A stretch of DNA of 6,401 nt from NCBI GenBank assembly GCA_004282995.1, contig SHLU01000139.1:1-6401 (forward strand), given 5' to 3'. Numbering within the stretch: the first letter of the stretch is position 1; every line of letters begins with the position of its first letter. The translations under genes were made by a program, and so were the position numbers. The notes under the pieces were generated by a model. That model had not been told where the DNA came from. It worked only from the letters and a program-made list of their open reading frames with translations, and did not search any database. The stretch is from Sphingomonadaceae bacterium. Its GTDB lineage: Bacteria; Pseudomonadota; Alphaproteobacteria; Sphingomonadales; Sphingomonadaceae. Shown piece after piece: positions 1-5,921 of this stretch.

Positions 1-1
1 T

Positions 2-1117
2 ATCCGTACCGGGCGCAAGCTCGATTTCCAGTTCTCGATCCATGACGCCGTGTTCCAGTTCAACGCGCAGACCCGCAATGAGGACCTAGCCGACCAGCTT
101 TACCTGTTTGCAGCCAAGCTGGGTATGCCGCGGTGGGATCCCAATCCGGTGATCCGGGCGCAGGCCGCAGCGCGCCTGGCGTATGAGTCGTATGCGACCA
201 GCCCGGATACGGTGCTCAATCGCGACCTCGAATACCTGCTCGCTGACCGCGATGCGCGCTTTGGTATGCCCGACCCGCAGGCCATCGAGGCCACCACGCC
301 AGAGGGATTCCGCACGGTCTGGGAGCCATTGTTGCAGCAAGGCCCGATCGAAGTGATGGTCTATGGCGAGTTCGACCGCGATGCCGCCATCGAGGCCCTG
401 AAGGCCACCTTCGGCGCATTGCCGCCCCGAGAGCCCATTCCCGCCGCCGCCGAAAGACGCCTTGCCGACTTTCCGGAAGTCGGTGCTTCGACCGTCCTGA
501 CCCATCGCGGTGACGCCAACCAGGCCGCTGCAGTCATCGCATGGCCCAGCGGCGGGGGCGTCGCCCGAGTGCGCGAATCCCGTCAGCTCGAAGTTCTTGC
601 GCGCCTGTTCAGTAACCGTCTTCTTGAATCTCTGCGCGAACGGGCAGGGGCCAGTTATGCACCCTATGTCGGTGCCGAATGGCCGCTCGACCTCGAGCGA
701 GGCGGGACGATTGTCGCGCTGGCGCAGATCAGCCCGGAACTGGTCCCAATGTTCTTTGAAGAAGCAGAAGCCATCGCTGCCGATCTCGCGGCCAATCCGC
801 CGAGCGAGGACGAACTCAACCGCGTAACCGAGCCGCTGCGCCAGCTCATCAGCCGTGCCTCGACCGGCAACGGGTTCTGGCTGTACCAGTTGGAAGGCGC
901 GAGCTACGAGCCGCGGCTGGTCGAATCCATCCCCTCGCTGCTGGTCGATTACACCCAGACGACACCTGCCGCGATGCAGGCACTGGCCCAGCGCTACCTG
1001 GTATCGCGTCCGGGATATCGGCTGGCCGTCATTCCCGAAGGACAGGAACTGGCTACCAGCGTCGGTGCCGGGGCAGTGCGCCCGGCCGCGCCCGGTGCGT
1101 CAATGATTGGCCGCTAG
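2..1117 (+). CDS. M16 family (insulinase-like) peptidase, C-terminal part, 5' truncated
   Basis: The open frame runs in from the left edge, so only the last 371 residues are visible. The GTG at 50 is an internal valine codon and not the true start. The visible part holds the end of one M16 lobe, closing with the typical segment around VMVYGEFDRDAAIEALKATF and 'GALPPREP' (visible residues about 117-145). It is followed by a full later lobe with 'LLESLRERAGASYAPY' (about 207-222), which matches the Arg/Tyr substrate-binding motif of M16 C-terminal domains. The zinc motif HxxEH is expected in the N-terminal lobe, outside the window, so catalytic competence cannot be judged. Members of this two-lobe type in alphaproteobacteria are usually around 900-1000 residues and exported; neither the signal peptide nor the full length can be checked here. 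The stop TAG (1115-1117) lies within a palindrome. Family assignment is firm, the substrate unknown. Confidence 0.9.
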   Translation: MRTGRKLDFQFSIHDAVFQFNAQTRNEDLADQLYLFAAKLGMPRWDPNPVIRAQAAARLAYESYATSPDTVLNRDLEYLLADRDARFGMPDPQAIEATTPEGFRTVWEPLLQQGPIEVMVYGEFDRDAAIEALKATFGALPPREPIPAAAERRLADFPEVGASTVLTHRGDANQAAAVIAWPSGGGVARVRESRQLEVLARLFSNRLLESLRERAGASYAPYVGAEWPLDLERGGTIVALAQISPELVPMFFEEAEAIAADLAANPPSEDELNRVTEPLRQLISRASTGNGFWLYQLEGASYEPRLVESIPSLLVDYTQTTPAAMQALAQRYLVSRPGYRLAVIPEGQELATSVGAGAVRPAAPGASMIGR

Positions 1118-1123
1118 CGGCCA
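1108..1123. repeat. 16-nt perfect palindrome spanning the stop codon of the M16 gene
   Basis: TGGCCGCTAGCGGCCA reads the same on both strands, with the TAG stop of the peptidase gene at its centre. As RNA it could form a GC-rich stem of 6-7 bp with a very small loop. No T-run follows, so it is not a classic terminator alone. Together with the hairpin just downstream it may slow or end transcription, or protect the mRNA 3' end. Coincidence within GC-rich coding sequence is possible. Confidence 0.5.
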
Positions 1124-1124
1124 C

Positions 1125-1142
1125 GCTTGGGCGGCCCAAAGC
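1125..1142 (+). terminator. Possible hairpin terminator between the M16 gene and the DAHP synthase gene
   Basis: TTGGG (1127-1131) pairs with CCCAA (1135-1139) around a 3-nt loop. The stem extends outward to GC/GC if one A is bulged. It is followed by AGCTTAATTAG, which is AT-rich but lacks a real T-run. It comes immediately after the stop-codon palindrome at 1108-1123, so two hairpins sit in tandem in the only gap between these genes. This is the natural place for the M16 transcript to end, but the missing U-tract makes intrinsic termination uncertain. Confidence 0.3.
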
Positions 1143-1212
1143 TTAATTAGCCTTGGCAGCGTCGGTGCTGAAACGGTATCCCTTGTCCAGGACAGGCGAG
1201 AAACGAGCAGAT

Positions 1213-2586
1213 ATGGCGAACAACTGGACCCCTGATAGCTGGAAAAGCGGCGAAGCGCGGCACCTGCCGGTGTACGAAGACGCCGCCGCGCTGGCGCAGG
1301 CGGAAACGATGCTCGCCAATTACCCGCCGCTGGTATTTGCCGGCGAGGCTCGGGCGCTCAAGGCCGACCTTGCCGAAGTCGCCGAAGGTCGCGGGTTCCT
1401 GCTGCAGGGCGGCGATTGCGCGGAAAGCTTTGCCGAATTTCATCCCAACAATATCCGCGATACTTTCCGCGTCATCCTGCAAATGGCGGTGGTCATGACC
1501 TTCGCCGGCAAGCTGCCGGTGGTGAAAGTGGGCCGGATGGCGGGACAGTTTGCCAAGCCGCGCAGCTCCGATACCGAAACGCAAGGGGCTGTCACTCTGC
1601 CGAGTTATTTCGGCGACAACGTCAACGGCATCGAGTTCGAGCCGAGCCAGCGCCGCAACGATCCCGAACGTATGGTCAAGGCCTATTCGCAAGCGGCTGC
1701 GACTCTCAACCTGCTGCGTGCGTTTGCCGGCGGCGGTTACGCCAATCTGCGCCAGGTTCACCAGTGGACGCTCGACTTCATGGGCCGAAGTCCGTGGGCC
1801 GACAAATTCGCCGAGACCGCTGACCGCATCAGCGAGGCGCTCGACTTCATGGAGGCTTGCGGAGTGGATCCTGCCACTGTTCCGCAATTACAGGGCACCA
1901 GTTTCTACACGAGTCACGAGGGTCTGCTGTTGCCCTACGAACAGGCGATGACGCGGCAGGATTCGCTTACCGGGGACTGGGTGGACACCAGCGGCCACAT
2001 GATCTGGATCGGCGATCGTACCCGGTTCGAAGGCAGCGCCCATATCGAGTTCGCCCGCGGCATCATCAATCCGCTTGGCGTAAAATGCGGGCCGAGCCTC
2101 GAGCCTGACGTGTTGTTACGCCTGCTCGATACGCTCAATCCCGCGCGCGAGCCGGGACGGATTACGCTGATCAGTCGCTTCGGGCATGACCAGGTCGAGG
2201 CCGGGTTGCCGCGCCTTCTGCGCGCTGTTGCCCGCGAAGGGCATCCGGTCGTGTGGAGCTGCGACCCGATGCACGGCAACGTGATCAAGGCCGACAGCGG
2301 CTACAAGACCCGGCCATTTGACCGCATAAAGGCCGAAGTCCGTGCTTTCTTCGACGTTCACCGTGCCGAGGGTACCCATGCCGGCGGCATCCACCTCGAA
2401 ATGACGGGGCAGGACGTGACCGAGTGCGTCGGTGGTGCGGTTGCGATCACGGATGAGAGCCTGGCCGACCGCTACCATACCCACTGCGATCCGCGCCTCA
2501 ACGCCGCGCAATCGATCGAATTGGCCTTCGCAATCGCGGAAATGCTGCAGCTGGCGGCCAAGGAACAGCGCGCTGACGCAGCCTGA
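1213..2586 (+). CDS. aroG: Class II 3-deoxy-7-phosphoheptulonate (DAHP) synthase
   Basis: This enzyme condenses phosphoenolpyruvate with erythrose 4-phosphate to DAHP, the first step of the cytoplasmic shikimate pathway to Phe, Tyr and Trp. The 457-residue product has the usual class II length. Motifs in order are FLLQGGDCAESF (metal ligand Cys69), KVGRMAGQFAKPRS (Arg108, phosphoenolpyruvate site), SGHMIWIGDRTR (260-271), GVKCGPS (Lys291), CDPMHGN (metal ligand His354), GGIHLEMTGQDVTECVGG (metal ligand Glu396) and THCDPRLN (metal ligand Asp426). The four ligands correspond to Cys87, His369, Glu411 and Asp441 of the Mycobacterium tuberculosis enzyme. ATG at 1213 is chosen because MANNWTPDSW is a normal family N-terminus. 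The frame is also open back to a TTG at 1153, which would add 20 residues that do not look like the family. The ribosome site is weak (GAG at 1205-1207 or GGCGAG at 1195-1200). The symbol aroG is used loosely for class II enzymes, which some annotations call aroF or aroH. No regulatory domain is fused. Confidence 0.96.
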   Translation: MANNWTPDSWKSGEARHLPVYEDAAALAQAETMLANYPPLVFAGEARALKADLAEVAEGRGFLLQGGDCAESFAEFHPNNIRDTFRVILQMAVVMTFAGKLPVVKVGRMAGQFAKPRSSDTETQGAVTLPSYFGDNVNGIEFEPSQRRNDPERMVKAYSQAAATLNLLRAFAGGGYANLRQVHQWTLDFMGRSPWADKFAETADRISEALDFMEACGVDPATVPQLQGTSFYTSHEGLLLPYEQAMTRQDSLTGDWVDTSGHMIWIGDRTRFEGSAHIEFARGIINPLGVKCGPSLEPDVLLRLLDTLNPAREPGRITLISRFGHDQVEAGLPRLLRAVAREGHPVVWSCDPMHGNVIKADSGYKTRPFDRIKAEVRAFFDVHRAEGTHAGGIHLEMTGQDVTECVGGAVAITDESLADRYHTHCDPRLNAAQSIELAFAIAEMLQLAAKEQRADAA

Positions 2587-2608
2587 AATCGGCGTAGGGA
2601 ACGCATAT

Positions 2609-2704
2609 GTGAGCCAACCCTTTATTTTGGAACGGCTTGCCGCCATGATGCGTAAGGACTGGGAACAGCGGGAGACAGTCCTTGGCCCATTCCGGGGCGG
2701 ATAG
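2609..2704 (+). CDS. Possible 31-residue small ORF upstream of and overlapping egtB
   Basis: A GTG at 2609 opens a short frame encoding a product that begins SQPFILERLAAMMRK after the start residue and ends PFRGG at a TAG (2702-2704). AGGGA at 2596-2600 lies 8 nt before the GTG, a good Shine-Dalgarno arrangement. The frame ends 23 nt inside egtB, so ribosomes finishing it would stop close to the egtB TTG start, which fits translational coupling or a leader peptide. The peptide has no hydrophobic membrane segment and no run of one amino acid that would suggest attenuation. I do not recognise it. Its third codon positions are less GC-rich than in the neighbouring genes. It may simply be a chance open frame, continuous with the out-of-frame reading of the end of the DAHP synthase gene. 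Confidence 0.25.
   Translation: MSQPFILERLAAMMRKDWEQRETVLGPFRGG
2670..2674 (+). promoter_or_regulatory. Ribosome binding site deciding the TTG start of egtB
   Basis: GGGAG lies 7 nt before the TTG at 2682. It is the strongest Shine-Dalgarno match near the egtB N-terminus and supports the rare TTG start, since no ATG or GTG occurs in frame between the upstream stop (2646-2648) and the conserved domain. Confidence 0.65.
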
Positions 2705-3938
2705 CCAAGCCAGGCAGGTCGTTGGGCTTGCGGAACAATTCATCGCCACGCGCGAGCTTAGCGAAGCGCTGGCAGCGCCGCTGAGCGAAAGCGATGCCAC
2801 CATCCAGTCGATGGAGGATGCTTCTCCTATCAAGTGGCACTTGGCGCACACGACCTGGTTCTGGGAAACCTTCCTCCTGCGCGATCATCTTGAAGGATAT
2901 GCGCTGCATGACGAGCGCTGGCCGTTTCTCTTCAATTCTTATTATGAGGCTGAGGGAGAGCGGCACACGCGGTGCCAGCGCGGGCTGATCACGCGTCCCA
3001 GCCTGGCCGAGGTGCTTGATTATCGCCGCGCCGTGACGCTGGCGATGGACCCACTGCTGGGCCGCGAGGAATTGCAGGCACTGGTCGCCCTCGGCATCGC
3101 CCACGAGCAGCAACACCAGGAATTGCTGCAAACCGACATCAAGCATGCCCTGTCCCAGAACCCGCTCGGCCCCGCGATATGGGACGGAGTGCCGAGGGCT
3201 GCCAAGGCGTGCCAGCGGGGCTGGCACGCGCATCCAGGAGGCATTGCTCTGGTCGGACATGACGGTACCGGCTTTGCCTTTGATAATGAGGGGCCGCGCC
3301 ACCGCGTTCTGCTCGACCCCTTCGCGCTTGCCGACACCCTTGTTACCAATGGCGAGTGGCAGGATTTCATTGACGATGGCGGTTATGAAACCGCCTCGCT
3401 GTGGTTATCCGACGGCTGGACCTGGGTGCAGGAAAATGGCGTCGTGGCACCCGATTACTGGCGCGAGGACGAATACTTCACTCTGCAGGGCTGGCAACCA
3501 CGCGATGCCCACGCACCGGTGACCCATATCTCCTTCTACGAGGCGGAAGCCTTTGCCACCTGGGCCGGGGCGCGTTTGCCGACCGAATTCGAATGGGAAG
3601 CGGTCGCCCGCGGCCAGCATGCCGAGGATGCCCCGGCGCATGATCCGGCTGGTGGCAACCAAATCGACGGAGCCCACCCCGCGCATCCGACGGGATTGGG
3701 TGGGCTGTTTGGCGATTGCTGGCAATTCACCCGCAGTGCCTATCTGCCCTATCCGCGCTACCAGCCGCCCGAAGGCGCGGTGGGCGAATACAACGGCAAG
3801 TTCATGAGCGGACAGGTGGTGCTGAAAGGCGCCAGCTGTGCCACCGTGCGGGGGCACTCGCGCGCCTCCTATCGCAATTTCTTCTATCCCCACCAGCGCT
3901 GGCAATTTACCGGCTTGCGCCTCGCCAAGGATGTCTGA
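2682..3938 (+). CDS. egtB: Ergothioneine biosynthesis protein EgtB (hercynine sulfoxide synthase)
   Basis: This non-haem iron enzyme uses O2 to form the C-S bond between hercynine and a thiol donor, giving a sulfoxide intermediate of ergothioneine. The 418-residue product has the full family layout. An N-terminal DinB-like helical domain carries the iron-binding histidines: His56 in WHLAHTTWFWE, plus His141 and His145 in HEQQHQELLQTD. A C-terminal formylglycine-generating-enzyme/sulfatase-modifying fold follows, with GPRHRVLLDPF, PVTHISFYEAEAFATWAGAR, LPTEFEWE, GDCWQFTRSAYLPYPRY and RNFFYPHQRWQFTGLRLA. Tyr87-Tyr88 (FNSYYEAEG) resemble the tyrosine pair of the cysteine-using Chloracidobacterium-type EgtB. 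The start is TTG at 2682: GGGAG at 2670-2674 sits 7 nt upstream, an in-frame stop lies at 2646-2648 with no ATG or GTG between, and the next ATG (about 2811) would cut into the first domain. The gene overlaps egtD by one base (TGATG). The exact sulfur donor is inferred. Confidence 0.95.
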   Translation: MAHSGADSQARQVVGLAEQFIATRELSEALAAPLSESDATIQSMEDASPIKWHLAHTTWFWETFLLRDHLEGYALHDERWPFLFNSYYEAEGERHTRCQRGLITRPSLAEVLDYRRAVTLAMDPLLGREELQALVALGIAHEQQHQELLQTDIKHALSQNPLGPAIWDGVPRAAKACQRGWHAHPGGIALVGHDGTGFAFDNEGPRHRVLLDPFALADTLVTNGEWQDFIDDGGYETASLWLSDGWTWVQENGVVAPDYWREDEYFTLQGWQPRDAHAPVTHISFYEAEAFATWAGARLPTEFEWEAVARGQHAEDAPAHDPAGGNQIDGAHPAHPTGLGGLFGDCWQFTRSAYLPYPRYQPPEGAVGEYNGKFMSGQVVLKGASCATVRGHSRASYRNFFYPHQRWQFTGLRLAKDV

Positions 3939-4924
3939 TGTCTGCCAATAAGGATTTGCGGCTGGTCGATCTCGATGAGGAAGGCGTCGATCGCGCTTTT
4001 CGTGAGAGCGTGTTGAAAGGTCTGGGGGAGTCGCAAAAGGCAATCCCGGCCCGCTGGCTGTATGACGATGCCGGATCACAGTTATTCGAGGATATTACCG
4101 CCGTCCCCGAGTACTATCCGACCCGCGCCGAAACCGAGATACTTGAAAGCCGCGACAAGGAGTTTGCCGAAGCGATCGGTCCGGGACGTGCGGTGATCGA
4201 ATTTGGCAGCGGGTCTTCCGTCAAGACGCCGCTGCTGCTGCGGGCGATCGAGCCGGCAGCCTATGTTCCGCTCGACATTTCCGGAGATTTCCTGCGCGCC
4301 TCGGCGGAGGAGCTGGGTAAGAAGTTTCCCGGCTTGCCGGTTTATCCTGTCGAGGCCGATTTCATGCGCCGGGTCGAACTTCCGCAGGCCGTCACGGATA
4401 TGCCGCATCTCGGTTTTTTCCCCGGCTCCACCATCGGCAACATGGTGCCGCGCACGGCGGTCGATTTACTGCGGACCATGCGTGAGACTCTGGGCGAAGG
4501 TTCCAAGCTGCTGATCGGATTGGACCTGGTCAAGGATCGCAGTGTGCTTGAAGCGGCCTATGACGATGCGGGCGGCGTGACGGCAGAGTTCAACCTGAAC
4601 CTGGCGCGGCGGATCAATCGCGAACTGGGCGGGACGATTCCGGTCGACCAATTGATCCACGCGGCTCGCTGGAACGATGATTTCGCCCGAATCGAAATGC
4701 ATCTGGTTGCCCGGAGCGACCTCGAATTCGAGGTAGGCGGGCAGCGCTTTACAATGCGCAAAGGCGAAACTATCCACACTGAGAACAGCCACAAGTTCAC
4801 TCGCCGCAGCGGTGCCACGCTGTTGCTCGCGGGCGGCTGGACGCCGGTCGCACGCTGGCTCGACAAGAAGGATCGTTTCAGCCTGATTCTGGCCGAGGCT
4901 TCCATTCCGCGCAGCGCGCCCTAG
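3938..4924 (+). CDS. egtD: L-histidine N(alpha)-methyltransferase EgtD
   Basis: This enzyme transfers three methyl groups from S-adenosylmethionine to the alpha-amino group of histidine, making hercynine, the substrate of EgtB. The 328-residue product matches the family length (about 320). Motifs are WLYDDAGSQLFEDI (40-53), PEYYPTRAETEIL (57-69), the SAM-binding VIEFGSGSSVKTPLLL (86-101), VPLDISGDFL (110-119), FFPGSTIGNMVPR (160-172), LIGLDLVKD (192-200) and INRELG (226-231). Residues matching the histidine/SAM pocket of the Mycobacterium enzyme are visible: Tyr60, Asn168, Tyr208 and the pair Glu282/Ser284 in HTENSHKF. The ATG at 3938 shares its A with the egtB stop (TGATG), and AAGG at 3927-3930 serves as ribosome site, 7 nt upstream. 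The frame is open further upstream but that part lies within egtB. The overlap implies coupled translation with egtB. No missing residues or frameshift are seen. Confidence 0.96.
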   Translation: MSANKDLRLVDLDEEGVDRAFRESVLKGLGESQKAIPARWLYDDAGSQLFEDITAVPEYYPTRAETEILESRDKEFAEAIGPGRAVIEFGSGSSVKTPLLLRAIEPAAYVPLDISGDFLRASAEELGKKFPGLPVYPVEADFMRRVELPQAVTDMPHLGFFPGSTIGNMVPRTAVDLLRTMRETLGEGSKLLIGLDLVKDRSVLEAAYDDAGGVTAEFNLNLARRINRELGGTIPVDQLIHAARWNDDFARIEMHLVARSDLEFEVGGQRFTMRKGETIHTENSHKFTRRSGATLLLAGGWTPVARWLDKKDRFSLILAEASIPRSAP

Positions 4925-4933
4925 AAAGCCCCC

Positions 4934-5866
4934 ATGTCCAAATCCATCGCCATCATCGGCGCCGGCATGGCTGGCCTTTCGTGCGCCATGGAACTGCGCG
5001 CTCGTGGTTTGCGCCCGGCGCTGTTCGACAAGGGTCGCGGGCCGGGCGGACGGATGGCCACTCGGCGGGTCGATATCAAAGGCGCGGAAGTGCGCTTCGA
5101 CCACGGTGCGCAGTATTTCACCGTGCGCGACCCACGCTTCGAACACGCCGTGAATGGCTGGCGCGAAATCGGTGCGGTAGCCGATTGGCCGGCTGCCGGA
5201 GACGATGCGGTGGTCGGTGTTCCGGCGATGAATGCCCCGATCAGGCAAATGGCGCAGTTCTTCCATGTGGCCTGGGATACGCAGATTGACCGCGTCATGC
5301 GTGATGAACACACTTGGCATTTGCGCAGCGGCGATACGATTTTCCGCGCCGAGCGGCTTGTCTGCGCCATACCTGCCGAGCAGGCCGCGCAATTGCTCAC
5401 CGGCGAAGCGCCAGAATTTGCGGCCAAGGCAGCGGCGGTGCAATCGCGGCCGTGCTGGGCGCTGATGGTACGGTTCGCGGAGAAACTGGCGCTGCCCGAC
5501 ACCGTGAGGGGACAAAAAATCGCCTGGGCTGCGCGCAACTCTGCCAAGCCAGGGCGGGGGGCTGGCGAGGATTGGGTGATCCATGCCTCACCGGATTGGT
5601 CCGCCCAGCACCTTGAGGAGGACGCGGACGAGGTCGCCAGCAAGCTGCTCGCGAACTTCTTTGCGGACACCGAAGCAGCAGTTCAGGCCCCCGTGCACCG
5701 ATCAGTGCACCGTTGGCGCTTTGCCATGGCACGCAATCAGGATGGCCCGGCTGCACTGTGGGACGCGAGTCGCGACCTCGGCGTCTGCGGCGACTGGCTG
5801 ATTGGCCCACGCGTCGAATCGGCCTTTCTCAGCGGCCATGAACTCGCCAGGCTGATGACGGAATAG
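4934..5866 (+). CDS. Renalase-like FAD-dependent oxidoreductase (NAD(P)-binding Rossmann type)
   Basis: A 310-residue flavoprotein, predicted cytoplasmic (no signal peptide or TM segment). The N-terminus has the dinucleotide-binding fingerprint IAIIGAGMAGLSCAMEL (5-21), then ALFDKGRGPGGRMATRR (29-45) and FDHGAQYFTVRDPRF (55-69), the pattern of the renalase / short amine-oxidase group. The C-terminus has HRWRFA (259-264) and CGDWLIGPRVESAFLSG (285-301), the second FAD-contact motif. At 310 residues it is much shorter than monoamine oxidases or phytoene desaturases. Characterised bacterial renalases oxidise off-pathway isomers of reduced nicotinamide cofactors; whether this protein does so is not shown by sequence. 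It begins 9 nt after egtD with only a weak ribosome site (AGAAAG, 4923-4928), so it is probably co-transcribed and coupled to egtBD. A role linked to ergothioneine is inference from context only. Confidence 0.88.
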   Translation: MSKSIAIIGAGMAGLSCAMELRARGLRPALFDKGRGPGGRMATRRVDIKGAEVRFDHGAQYFTVRDPRFEHAVNGWREIGAVADWPAAGDDAVVGVPAMNAPIRQMAQFFHVAWDTQIDRVMRDEHTWHLRSGDTIFRAERLVCAIPAEQAAQLLTGEAPEFAAKAAAVQSRPCWALMVRFAEKLALPDTVRGQKIAWAARNSAKPGRGAGEDWVIHASPDWSAQHLEEDADEVASKLLANFFADTEAAVQAPVHRSVHRWRFAMARNQDGPAALWDASRDLGVCGDWLIGPRVESAFLSGHELARLMTE

Positions 5867-5921
5867 ACGGCAGGCTTGCTGTTCATGGTCACGCTATTCT
5901 CGAACCGCTATATCCGCTCCC

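Noticed and set aside
50..52. GTG as a true start of the M16 peptidase gene
   Set aside because: The frame is open to the left edge and the protein would begin in the middle of an M16 lobe; the gene is simply cut by the window.
1147..1887. Antisense open frame of 246 codons opposite the DAHP synthase gene
   Set aside because: It lies almost wholly opposite conserved catalytic motifs of the + strand enzyme and shows no family features; a GC-bias shadow.
2609..2704. Frameshift that would join this short frame to EgtB as its real N-terminus
   Set aside because: EgtB is full length from 2682 with a good ribosome site, and the short peptide shows no resemblance to EgtB N-terminal sequence.
3716..3937. 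N-terminal extension of EgtD into egtB
   Set aside because: The frame is open upstream but overlaps the essential C-terminal block of EgtB. The ATG at 3938 has a ribosome site and gives the usual family length.
3405..4079. Antisense open frame of 224 codons opposite the end of egtB and start of egtD
   Set aside because: Same reason: both + strand genes carry clear motifs throughout this stretch.
4466..5584. Long antisense open frame (372 codons, - strand) across egtD and the flavoprotein gene
   Set aside because: It mirrors the GC-rich codon pattern of two strongly recognisable + strand genes, spans their boundary, and its translation has no recognisable domain.
4934..5866. Phytoene desaturase or classical monoamine oxidase
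   Set aside because: The N-terminal FAD motif is shared, but the 310-residue length, the GPGGRMATRR and FDHGAQYFTVRDPRF segments and the CGDW ending fit the short renalase-like group.
5867..5921. Intrinsic terminator after the flavoprotein gene
   Set aside because: No stable stem followed by a T-run was found in these 55 nt; GCAGGCTTGCTG pairs poorly.
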